33,374 nt of DNA, taken from a bacterium (lineage in GTDB: Bacteria; Planctomycetota; Planctomycetia; Pirellulales; Pirellulaceae). The notes beneath the pieces are model-generated. The model was given only the letters and a program-made list of their open reading frames with translations. It searched no databases and was not told the DNA's origin. Positions 1-8,696 of this stretch are shown piece after piece. Where the stretch lies: positions 1 to 33,374 of the forward strand of contig JAUIHJ010000002.1 in assembly GCA_030432015.1 (NCBI GenBank). The letters are read 5' to 3'. How positions within the stretch are numbered: the stretch's first letter is position 1; each line of letters opens with the position of its first letter. The translations under genes and the position numbers were made by a program.

Positions 1-1
1 G

Positions 2-2539
2 GGGTCACTGCCGCCTCAATTCACACCGACCGCGGCCGCCCCGGCGATGGCGCGCAGTGTCAGCATCACAGGCCGCACGAGCGTGCCGCCACAGTTGCAG
101 TCGTACCCCAGCGCCGATCCCAACGAAACGGTCGTGGCCATCAGTCCGGGCGTTCGCGTCCGGATCAGCGGCATCGAGAATGTGCCGGGATTGACCAGCG
201 ACGTCGTGACGATCGAAGCCGATCGCGTTGTGGCCTGGACGACCGCCATCGGCAGCTTGAATACCGACGGGCAGTCAATTCAATCGGCGGACGGCGGCGC
301 AGGACGCTGGGAGTTTTATCTGGAAGGCAACATTGTCTACACAGAAGGCGACCGCGTGATCTATGCCGATCAGATGTACTATCACGCCAACGAAAATACG
401 GGCGTTATTCGCAATGCCGAAGCGTTGACGCCGGTCGAGGATTACGAGGGGCTGCTGCGCATCAAAGCGGATGTCCTGCAGCAATTGAATGCCCAGAGCT
501 TCGTCGCATACGGTGCCGCGTTTACCTCCAGCCGCATGGGCGTTCCTCGGTATTGGATGCAGGCCGAAACGATCACCTTTCAGGACAACCAGCGCCCCCA
601 GGTCGATCCCTTTACGGGAGGCGCGGCGGTCGACTATCGCACGGGTGAACCGGCGGTCGAGCACGAGATGTTCGCCACCAGCCGAAACAACTTGCTCTAC
701 GTGGGTGGCATTCCCGTCTTCTACTGGCCGGTCATGGCGACCGATTTGACCAAACCTTCGTTCTATGTGGACCGCATTGGCGTGCGGCGCGACGACGTGT
801 TCGGCACGCAGATTCTTGTTGACTGGGACACGTACCAGGTCTTGGGTTGGAAAAACCCTGCCGACGGGACCAAGTGGACGTTCTCCACGGACTGGCTGAG
901 CGACCGCGGCTTCGGGCTCGGCACCAAGTTTTCCTACGAGCGGACCGAGCTGTTCCACTTTAACGGACCCGTTACTGGCTTCGTGGACGCGTGGGGCATT
1001 AAGGACAGCGGCCTGGATAATTTGGGGCTCGACCGCCGCGCACTTATCCCGGAGGAAGAATATCGCGGCCGCCTGCTGATGCGGCACCGTCATCACCTGG
1101 CCAACGGGTACCAGTTTACGGCGCAAGTTGGGTTGATAAGCGACCGCAACTTTCTGGAAGAATACTACGAGTACGAATGGGATCAACAGAAGGACGAGGA
1201 CACAGCGATTTACCTCAAGCGGTATGTGCTCAACAGCACGTGGGGAGTTCGCGCGTCCGTACGCACCAACGATTTCTTTACCCAGACCGAATGGCTGCCG
1301 CGTTTCGATCATTACTTGCTCGGGCAATCGCTGTTGGGCGATCACTTGACGTGGAGCGCCCATTCGCATGTTGGTTACGCCAACCTCCGTGTCGCCGAGC
1401 CTCCGAGTGCGATCAACCCATCCGAGGTGGCCAAATTCGATCCACTCGCATGGGAAAAGGAGGTCGAAGGGATCCATGTCAGTACGCGACAGGAAATTGA
1501 CTGGCCGATCCAGTTGGGTGGGATCAAGGTGGTCCCCTATGCGTTGGGCGAGCTATTCAATATTGGCGAGGATCGCGACGGCCAGTCGCTCACCCGGGCC
1601 TTGGGGCAGACCGGCATGCGGGCGAGCCTACCGATGTGGCGAGTCGAACCTGGAGTCCGCAGCGAGTTGCTGAACCTGAACGGGCTTGCGCATAAAGTCA
1701 CCTTCGAGACGGAATTCCTGTATGCCGACGCGGACCAGGATATCGACCAGTTTCCTCTCTACGAAGAGTTGGACGACGACTCCGTGGAGGCCTTTCGTCG
1801 GCGTTTCTATTTCGACACGTTTATGGGCGTTCCCGGCGGTGATGTGCCCCGGCGTTTCGACGAACGCAACTATGCGTTTCGCAGCGGGATGCAAAGTGCC
1901 GTCACCGCACCCAGCACTGCCATCGCTGACGATCTGATGCTTCTCAAATCGGCCATTCGCCAGCGCTGGCAGACCAAACGCGGTATGCCGGGTCATGAAC
2001 GCATTGTCGATTGGATCGTGCTCAATATCGAGGGAAGCTACTTTCCCAAGGCATCGCGTGACAACTTTGACGAGCCGTTTGGTCTACTCAATTACGACTT
2101 CCGTTGGCACGTGGGCGATCGATTGACACTGCTTTCGGACGGGTACGCCGATACATTTGCGGATGGATTACGAACGATCTCGCTGGGTGGCCGGATCACA
2201 CGCCCGGAACGCGGTAGCGTCTATTTGGGAATGCGGTCGATTGAAGGACCGATCAGCAGCAGTATTCTGACCGCGGCGCTCTCCTATCGAATGACCGACA
2301 AGTGGATTCTCTCCGGCGCCGCCTCGGTCGACTTTGGCGAAGTCGGTACGATCGGGCAAAACCTGGCCGTAACGCGGGTGGGCGAGTCTGTCTTGCTGCG
2401 GATCGGTGGCTACGTTGATTCCAGCCGCGACAATGTTGGCATCAGTTTTGCCATCGAACCCCGTTTCTTGCCAAGCAGCAAGTTGGGCCGCGTGGGTGGT
2501 GTGACCATTCCGCCGGCCGGCGCCTATGGCTTGGAGTAG
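2..2539 (+). CDS. lptD: LptD/OstA-like outer-membrane LPS-assembly protein, 5'-truncated by the window edge
   Basis: The ORF listed from 47 stays open upstream to base 2 in the same frame (GSLPPQFTPTAAAPAM...). OstA-like N-terminal pattern (VYTEGDRVIYADQMYYHANENTGVIRNAEAL) followed by a long beta-rich region. Confidence 0.7.
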   Translation, partial: GSLPPQFTPTAAAPAMARSVSITGRTSVPPQLQSYPSADPNETVVAISPGVRVRISGIENVPGLTSDVVTIEADRVVAWTTAIGSLNTDGQSIQSADGGAGRWEFYLEGNIVYTEGDRVIYADQMYYHANENTGVIRNAEALTPVEDYEGLLRIKADVLQQLNAQSFVAYGAAFTSSRMGVPRYWMQAETITFQDNQRPQVDPFTGGAAVDYRTGEPAVEHEMFATSRNNLLYVGGIPVFYWPVMATDLTKPSFYVDRIGVRRDDVFGTQILVDWDTYQVLGWKNPADGTKWTFSTDWLSDRGFGLGTKFSYERTELFHFNGPVTGFVDAWGIKDSGLDNLGLDRRALIPEEEYRGRLLMRHRHHLANGYQFTAQVGLISDRNFLEEYYEYEWDQQKDEDTAIYLKRYVLNSTWGVRASVRTNDFFTQTEWLPRFDHYLLGQSLLGDHLTWSAHSHVGYANLRVAEPPSAINPSEVAKFDPLAWEKEVEGIHVSTRQEIDWPIQLGGIKVVPYALGELFNIGEDRDGQSLTRALGQTGMRASLPMWRVEPGVRSELLNLNGLAHKVTFETEFLYADADQDIDQFPLYEELDDDSVEAFRRRFYFDTFMGVPGGDVPRRFDERNYAFRSGMQSAVTAPSTAIADDLMLLKSAIRQRWQTKRGMPGHERIVDWIVLNIEGSYFPKASRDNFDEPFGLLNYDFRWHVGDRLTLLSDGYADTFADGLRTISLGGRITRPERGSVYLGMRSIEGPISSSILTAALSYRMTDKWILSGAASVDFGEVGTIGQNLAVTRVGESVLLRIGGYVDSSRDNVGISFAIEPRFLPSSKLGRVGGVTIPPAGAYGLE

Positions 2540-2544
2540 GCGGG

Positions 2545-3009
2545 ATGGACTTAACACCCCATGACAGACAAGCTGGCGATAAGCAAGCCGGGGACAGGTC
2601 GACCGACGGCGCGCAGTCGGATCACACGCAAACTGGCCACAAGCGTACGTGGGTCTCCAAATTCGCGGATGCGTTTCGCGGTGTCTGGCACGGTGTGGCT
2701 GGAGAAAGCAGCTTCCTGATCCATGGACTGGCGGCGGCCGTGGTCGTGACGTTCGCCGGCGCGCTGCGTGTGGCGCCGGGCGAATGGTGTCTGCTGGCGC
2801 TGTGCATCACCGGAGTCCTGGTTGCCGAGTTGTTCAACAGCGCGCTGGAGTCGATGGCCAAGGCGGTTGACGAGCATCACAACCCCGCTCTCGGCTCTGC
2901 CCTGGACATCGCCAGCGGCGCGGTCCTGGTTGCTGCCGGCGGCGCCGTAATTGTCGGCGTGGTCATCTTTGTGCCGTATCTCTGGCCGTTGCTGTTCAGG
3001 GTTGCCTGA
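2545..3009 (+). CDS. dgkA: Diacylglycerol kinase (DgkA family, integral membrane)
   Basis: FADAFRGVWHGVAGESSFLIH...ELFNSALESMAKAVDEHHNPALGSALDIASGAVLV matches the DgkA E-x-x-N-[ST]-A-[IL]-E and D-x-A-S-[AG]-A-V signatures. Confidence 0.88.
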   Translation: MDLTPHDRQAGDKQAGDRSTDGAQSDHTQTGHKRTWVSKFADAFRGVWHGVAGESSFLIHGLAAAVVVTFAGALRVAPGEWCLLALCITGVLVAELFNSALESMAKAVDEHHNPALGSALDIASGAVLVAAGGAVIVGVVIFVPYLWPLLFRVA

Positions 3010-3118
3010 GCGGTCCAATGGTTTGCCCGTTTTTGACCACAGCGGCTTTCTTTCGCGCGCCTCAACCGCTAAACAAGGGGCTGGAATTGCTCGCCGCGCT
3101 GCCGATTTCCTGGAATCC

Positions 3119-4162
3119 ATGATGAATTTTAACGACCTCCCTGCGCCGACGACGGTTGAGGAACTGGAGGCGGGGCTGAGCGAGCCGACCGAAGGCGTCG
3201 TGAAGGCCATGGGCGAGTTGACGGGGGATATTCTCGTCTTAGGCGTTGGCGGTAAGATGGGCCCGACGCTGGCCCGAATGGCACGGCGCGCATCCGACGC
3301 GGCCGGCATTTCGCGTCGCGTGATCGGGGTCTCACGTTTCTCCACTCCGGGTTTGCAGCGCCGGCTCAACTGTTGGAATGTCGAGACCGTTTGCTGCGAC
3401 CTGTTAGACCCCGCTGCGATCGACCGCTTGCCGGATGCGGAAAATGTCGTTTTCATGGCCGGCATGAAGTTTGGTGCCACGGCGAATCCCGCGTTGACGT
3501 GGGCCATGAATTGCCATCTGCCGGCGCTGGTCGGCCAGCGCTTTCCCGACAGTCGCATCGCGGTATTCTCGTCAGGGAACGTGTATGGTCTGACTTCGGC
3601 GTCTGGGATGGGTTCGGTCGAATCGGATTCGCCGGCGCCGATTGGCGAATACGCATCGACGATCCTCGGACGCGAACGGATCTTCGAGTACTTTAGTTGC
3701 CTGAATAACACGCCGGTGGTCTCGCTGCGACTGAACTACGCTGTCGAGTTGCGGTATGGTGTGCTGGTCGACCTGGCCAGGAAGATCGTGGAGGACAAGC
3801 CGATCGACGTGTCCATTGGCAGTGCAAACGTCATCTGGCAGTCGGAGGCCAATGCCGTCTCCTTGCAGTCGCTGTTGGTTGCCGAGAGCCCACCGCGTGT
3901 GCTGAATATCGCCGGTCCCGAGTTCTTCCGCATTCGTGATGTCAGCGAGCGGTTGGCCGAGCAACTCAATAAGCGCGTCCGTTTTGTGGGGACCGAAGCG
4001 GTCGATGCACTGCTCAGCAATGCCACCCGGAGCCACCGGCTGTTTCAGCGGCCCACGGTATCGCTCGACCAGATGATTCGTTGGACGGCCGACTGGATCG
4101 CCCGCGGCGGTGAAGACCTCGGTAAACCGACACATTTTGAAAGCCGGGACGGAAAGTACTGA
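3119..4162 (+). CDS. NAD(P)-dependent epimerase/dehydratase family protein (extended SDR)
   Basis: Rossmann-like ILVLGVGGKMGPTLARMAR, VVFMAGMKFG, SSGNVYGL, LNIAGPEFFRIRDVSERLAEQL. Start placed at the ATG at 3119 (MMNFNDLPAP) rather than 2951, which overlaps dgkA. Confidence 0.75.
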   Translation: MMNFNDLPAPTTVEELEAGLSEPTEGVVKAMGELTGDILVLGVGGKMGPTLARMARRASDAAGISRRVIGVSRFSTPGLQRRLNCWNVETVCCDLLDPAAIDRLPDAENVVFMAGMKFGATANPALTWAMNCHLPALVGQRFPDSRIAVFSSGNVYGLTSASGMGSVESDSPAPIGEYASTILGRERIFEYFSCLNNTPVVSLRLNYAVELRYGVLVDLARKIVEDKPIDVSIGSANVIWQSEANAVSLQSLLVAESPPRVLNIAGPEFFRIRDVSERLAEQLNKRVRFVGTEAVDALLSNATRSHRLFQRPTVSLDQMIRWTADWIARGGEDLGKPTHFESRDGKY

Positions 4163-4170
4163 CCGATGCC

Positions 4171-6015
4171 ATGGATATCAATGAACCAATGAACGAGCCT
4201 CTGCCTGCCGTCAAGACGACCAGCGTGCGACACTGGGTGGTCGGCACCACCGCGTTGATGGCCGTCCTGCTTTACCTCGATCGTTTCTGCATTTCGTTTG
4301 CGGAAGGCTTCATCAAGGAAGACCTCGGATTGGCGGATTGGCAAACCGGCTGGATGCTGGGCTGCTTCTTTGGATCGTATGCGTTGGGCCAGGTCCCGGC
4401 CGGGTGGCTTACCGATCGCTTTGGTTCACGCGTGATGTTGACCACCTACGTCCTGATGTGGTCGCTCTTCACAGCGCTCACGGGGTTGGCATTTGGTTTC
4501 GTCATGTTGATCGTGTTGCGACTGGGGTTTGGCTTTGCACAGGCCGGTGCCTATCCCACGGGCGCAAGCGTTGTTAGCAAGTGGGTGCAATTCGAATGGC
4601 GTGGCACGGCCAGCAGTATCGTTTCAACCGGTGGTCGTCTGGGCGGTTTCCTGGCGTTGTATGCCACGGGGTTTGTGATCGTCTGGCTCACCCCCGCAGC
4701 GACGCCAGCGCGGCTGTCAAACACCGACCTGTTGGACGTGCCCAGGCTTTGCCGGGAATTGGACGGTCAGGGCGAGTTAGACGAAACGGCCGCGCGCGTC
4801 GCAGGTCAGGTCCGAGCCGATTTGTCCACGGACCAACAAGCGGCCGTGCAACAGATTGCCGCCGCGGACGTAGCGTTATCGTTCGCTGTCGATGCTGCCA
4901 CCACGGCAGTCGCTGAGGGGACATCGGGAGCGGCGCTGGCGACCCTGAAAGCCGCCTCCGCAGCGGCGGCTGCCGAATTGGCTGAGGCAACCTCGGAGGT
5001 CAACACGACCGCGATTGTGGCCGGCCTGAATCGCATCATCGAGCAACCTGACTTTTTTTCGGACCAACTATTGGCGACGCTGCCGCTGGAGCGCGAAGCA
5101 GTCCGCACGTTGAAACGCGACCCTGGCGATCGAACCGCGGCCCAGTCGGAACGCGTCAACCGGTTGGTGTTCGAGGCCGTGCATCCTGACAGCGTACGAA
5201 AAATCTATGGCGCCGGTTGGCGCCCCATGATGTTCGTTTACGGTTCGCTGGGACTGCTGGTTGGCGGTTTGACATGGATCAACTGTCGCAATTCGCCGAA
5301 CGACCATCCCGGTTGCAACGCCGCGGAAGTTGCCCTGATCAACCGCGATCCACGCATGTCCGCCAACGCTGGCGGCGCCGTGACGTCGGTTCCCCTGTGG
5401 CCGCTGATCTGTAGCTTCAGCATGTGGTGCAGTTGCGTTGCGCAGTGGTGTACCAATGTTGGCTGGGTCTTCGTGGTGACCTGGGCACCGCGCTATTTTC
5501 AGGACGCGCATCATGTGCCCCTGGAGTCGCGGGCGTTGATGGTCGCCATCCCGCCTCTGGCCGGATTGGTCGGGATGTTTTGCGGGGGTACGCTGACCGA
5601 TGTGATGGTGCGTCGCTTCGGCGTTCGTTGGGGCCGTGCGTTGCCAATGTCGCTGACCCGCTTTCCCGCCATGGGGGCCTATCTGTATTGCCTGACACAC
5701 CCTTCGCCGTGGACGGCCGTGGTCATGTTTTCGATTGTCACGTTCTTCACAGGACTCGGTACCGCATCGGTCTGGGCCTATTGCCAAGATGTGGGGGGCA
5801 AGCAGGTCGGGTCGATTCTGGGGTGGGGGAATATGTGGGGGAATTTTGGTGCCTTTGTGACCCCGCCGTTCTTGATCTGGATTGTCGGTCCGAACAAGAA
5901 TTGGGATTTGGCCTTTATGGTCTGCGCCGGCGCATTTCTTGTCTCCGGCCTGGTCGCTTTGGGCGTCAATGCCACGATCCCCATTGCGCAAGTCGATGAG
6001 GTCACCGAAAAGTAA
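4171..6015 (+). CDS. MFS transporter (ACS-like) with about 170-aa Ala-rich insert
   Basis: Multiple TM segments, MFS motif GWLTDRFGSR, PTGASVVSKW...ERGT-like motif (FEWRGTASSI), C-terminal half with GTLTDVMVRRFGVRWGR. Confidence 0.85.
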   Translation: MDINEPMNEPLPAVKTTSVRHWVVGTTALMAVLLYLDRFCISFAEGFIKEDLGLADWQTGWMLGCFFGSYALGQVPAGWLTDRFGSRVMLTTYVLMWSLFTALTGLAFGFVMLIVLRLGFGFAQAGAYPTGASVVSKWVQFEWRGTASSIVSTGGRLGGFLALYATGFVIVWLTPAATPARLSNTDLLDVPRLCRELDGQGELDETAARVAGQVRADLSTDQQAAVQQIAAADVALSFAVDAATTAVAEGTSGAALATLKAASAAAAAELAEATSEVNTTAIVAGLNRIIEQPDFFSDQLLATLPLEREAVRTLKRDPGDRTAAQSERVNRLVFEAVHPDSVRKIYGAGWRPMMFVYGSLGLLVGGLTWINCRNSPNDHPGCNAAEVALINRDPRMSANAGGAVTSVPLWPLICSFSMWCSCVAQWCTNVGWVFVVTWAPRYFQDAHHVPLESRALMVAIPPLAGLVGMFCGGTLTDVMVRRFGVRWGRALPMSLTRFPAMGAYLYCLTHPSPWTAVVMFSIVTFFTGLGTASVWAYCQDVGGKQVGSILGWGNMWGNFGAFVTPPFLIWIVGPNKNWDLAFMVCAGAFLVSGLVALGVNATIPIAQVDEVTEK

Positions 6016-6032
6016 TGTGTGTCGGGGCTTCG

Positions 6033-6087
6033 GCCAGCCGGCAGTTGGCAAGAGCCGTTGCCAGCCGGCAGTTGGCAGTTGGCAAGG
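6033..6087. repeat. Short direct repeat GCCAGCCGGCAGTTGGCA (2 full copies at 6033-6050 and 6060-6077, plus a partial copy)
   Basis: Read directly in the sequence between the convergent MFS and recQ ends. Confidence 0.8.
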
Positions 6088-6112
6088 GCAACCGTGGCGG
6101 CGTGCCATGGCG

Positions 6113-8038
6113 TCACGCGTCGGTCATTCGCTTGAGCACTTCTTGGAATGGGACATCCGCAAGCTTGCCAAACAGGGGATGTGACCGGAGTTTTGCTTTG
6201 GCCAGGCGAGGTGACGGCACACCGCACAGGAGCCGTGCCATAACGATGGGTTGCGACAACACCTCGGGATGTTGCTGCCGGAGTTTGGTGGCGTCGTCCC
6301 AGGTCTGTTCAGGAATCGGTGCGAAAAAACGCTCGGCAAGCTGCACGGGCGTTTTCTGTTCGCACCAGGTGCAATGGCCGCACGGTTGTTCCAGCGGAGC
6401 ATCAAAGTGTTCACACAGGGCGGCGACTTGGCAGGCGTCGCCCTCAATCCAATCCACGACCTGCTGCAAACGACCAATTTCCCGGGCTTCGCGCTGCAGC
6501 GACGATTCGTGCAACTGGGCGGCCAGTGCGGTCATGTCCTTGGGCGACTTAAGGCGGCGGTAGCGATTGCGCACGCCGGCGACCTTCAGTTCGAGCATTT
6601 GCTGTTCGCCCAAGTAATCCAGAGCACGCACCAAGCGTTCGCGCGGCTGCTGCAAGGTTGTCGCTACGGCGTCCAAGTCCAGGCTGAACCATGAGCGGGC
6701 CTTGCGGGCGTGCCGGAAAACGTTAGCCAGAAATTCGCGCCGTTCCCCATCAAATTTTGCCAGCATTTCCGCCGATGCCAACCGCGGCTTGAACTGGTAT
6801 TGCGAATAGAACGGGGTTCCGCCCTCAAGGTAGCCCTGCAATTCGAGGTACGTCAGCAGCGTGCGTACGACCAGAATGCGAATATCATGAAGCCCCGACA
6901 GATCGTAATAGCTCACGTCGAAATCGACGTCGCGTGAGAAGATGTCGTCCACAAAGGATTGCACGGCTTCGCCGGTGGGCGTATCGCCGTAGACAAAGTT
7001 TTCCAATGGGTTCATGTCATCGGCACAGGCCAGGAGATGACAGATCGAAGGCTGGCCGTCGCGACCGCTGCGACCCGTCTCCTGTGAGTAATTCTCCAGG
7101 CTCTTGGGCAAGTTGTAGTGGTATACGTAGCGTATATTGGCTTTATCAATCCCCATGCCAAAGGCAATGGTGGCGACCACGATGCCGCGATCCGAGGCAA
7201 TGAACCAGTCCTGGACGGCAGACCGCACATCGTCTTTGAGGCCGGCATGATACGCCTTGGCGGGTAGCCCCGCGGCCGACAGCCTGTCGGCGACCTCCAC
7301 AGCGGTGCGCTGCAAGGTCACATAAACGATCGTGGGGCCAGGCTCACGATGGCGGATCTGTTCGAGCAAGAAGGTGTCGCGTTGGTCTGCAGAAACGGAG
7401 GACGTGATCACGGCCAGATTTTCTCGGTAGAAGCCCGTGCGAACCGCACATTCTGGTTCGATCTGAAAGGCGCGACGGATGTCTTCCAAGACCGCGCGAG
7501 TGGCGGTGGCCGTAAGCGCCAGGACACATTCGGCCTGACAATTGCGTGCGAAGGTGGCGAGCTTCAAATAGTCGGGCCGAAAGTTGTGTCCCCATTCGGA
7601 GATGCAATGGGCCTCATCGACCGCGAACAAGGACACTCGGGTCTGCAGCATGGATTCGCGAAAACGTTCGTTATTGAAACGCTCGGGAGCCACATAGAGC
7701 ATCTTCAGACGTCCGTCTCGAAAACGCGCCATCACGTCCCGGTACTCGTCAGCCGACAACGTGGAATCCAGTCGCTCGGCGGCAATCCCCTTCGCAACCA
7801 AGGCGTCGATCTGGTCCTTCATTAAAGCGATCAGCGGTGATACGACCAACGTTACCCCAGGCAACAAGATTGCCGGCAGTTGGTAGCAGAGCGATTTGCC
7901 GCCCCCGGTTGGAAAGACCGCCGCCGCCGAACGTCCCGCCAACAAGTGCCCGATCACGTCTCGCTGGCCCGGTTGAAATTGGTCGAAGCCGAAGTGCTGT
8001 TGAAGTTCTTGCTGAAGATCCTGAGGCATGGCAAACAA
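6113..8038 (-). CDS. recQ: RecQ-family ATP-dependent DNA helicase
   Basis: FPTGGGKSLCYQLPA (Walker A), DEAHCISEWGHNFRPDY (DEAH), SGRDGQPS, C-terminal Cys cluster CEHFDAPLEQPCGHCTWC. Confidence 0.92.
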   Translation of the reverse strand: MFAMPQDLQQELQQHFGFDQFQPGQRDVIGHLLAGRSAAAVFPTGGGKSLCYQLPAILLPGVTLVVSPLIALMKDQIDALVAKGIAAERLDSTLSADEYRDVMARFRDGRLKMLYVAPERFNNERFRESMLQTRVSLFAVDEAHCISEWGHNFRPDYLKLATFARNCQAECVLALTATATRAVLEDIRRAFQIEPECAVRTGFYRENLAVITSSVSADQRDTFLLEQIRHREPGPTIVYVTLQRTAVEVADRLSAAGLPAKAYHAGLKDDVRSAVQDWFIASDRGIVVATIAFGMGIDKANIRYVYHYNLPKSLENYSQETGRSGRDGQPSICHLLACADDMNPLENFVYGDTPTGEAVQSFVDDIFSRDVDFDVSYYDLSGLHDIRILVVRTLLTYLELQGYLEGGTPFYSQYQFKPRLASAEMLAKFDGERREFLANVFRHARKARSWFSLDLDAVATTLQQPRERLVRALDYLGEQQMLELKVAGVRNRYRRLKSPKDMTALAAQLHESSLQREAREIGRLQQVVDWIEGDACQVAALCEHFDAPLEQPCGHCTWCEQKTPVQLAERFFAPIPEQTWDDATKLRQQHPEVLSQPIVMARLLCGVPSPRLAKAKLRSHPLFGKLADVPFQEVLKRMTDA

Positions 8039-8302
8039 TCCGTGATTGCGACGACGAGTGAATGGACGTGGAATCGCGAGTCAAGGTGTGCCGAGGACCG
8101 GCAATTCGCGAACAGGTGCATGAGCTTGGCAGATGGTGGACGCACTCGCTAGAGGACGACTTGATGAATACCAGTAAATACCTCTCGTATTGGCCAGCTA
8201 TCGCATGCGCGAATCTTCCGTCTTACCCTTGGATTTTGGGGGTGCCGGAGTTTGTGGCGTAAGCTTCCAGCTTGCGATGTGCGAACGATGGCAAGTCGTA
8301 CC

Positions 8303-8395
8303 GTGTCATGGGGACCGCATCATGAGGGGTACGCGTCGTGGGACGCCGCGTCATGGTGACCGCGTCATGCTGACCGCGTCATGGTGACAGGCACC
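8303..8395. repeat. Degenerate tandem repeat, unit about GCGTCATGGTGACC (14-16 bp, six units)
   Basis: GTGTCATGGGGACC / GCATCATGAGGGGTAC / GCGTCGTGGGACGCC / GCGTCATGGTGACC / GCGTCATGCTGACC / GCGTCATGGTGACAGGCACC. Confidence 0.75.
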
Positions 8396-8696
8396 TTTTT
8401 CGCCGTTCAGCCCTGTTTCCCTGTTCGATCCGTTGGGCGGCGAAAAACGAGCCAGTCCCCAGATCGGCGCCGAATTCCGCTCGATCATTTCGATCCGCTC
8501 TTGGCGCGCGACCGGCACAACGGCCAGTCGTTGTCCAGATGTCCTCTCCGGAGGTTCGTGGCGCAGGCCGCTTGGCTGATTCTCGCAGTTCGTGGTTTGG
8601 CTTGCCAATATGGTAAACTGGAGACGTGGCCTCTTGAGCGATGGGACCGTCGCATTCTGGGGGTGTGTGACTTGAACGCTCGGGACGAGAGCAGCC

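Noticed and set aside
275-1477. 400-aa minus-strand ORF within the LptD-like gene
   Set aside because: Antisense shadow of a well-supported coding region.
2551-3711. 386-aa minus-strand ORF over dgkA/epimerase
   Set aside because: Overlaps two recognisable plus-strand genes; low-complexity shadow product.
5068-6108. 346-aa minus-strand ORF antisense to the MFS gene
   Set aside because: His/Arg/Pro-rich shadow translation; the MFS frame is clearly coding.
6010-6112. Possible mini-CRISPR from the direct repeats
   Set aside because: Repeats only 18 bp with a 9-bp gap, no spacers of normal length, no cas genes.
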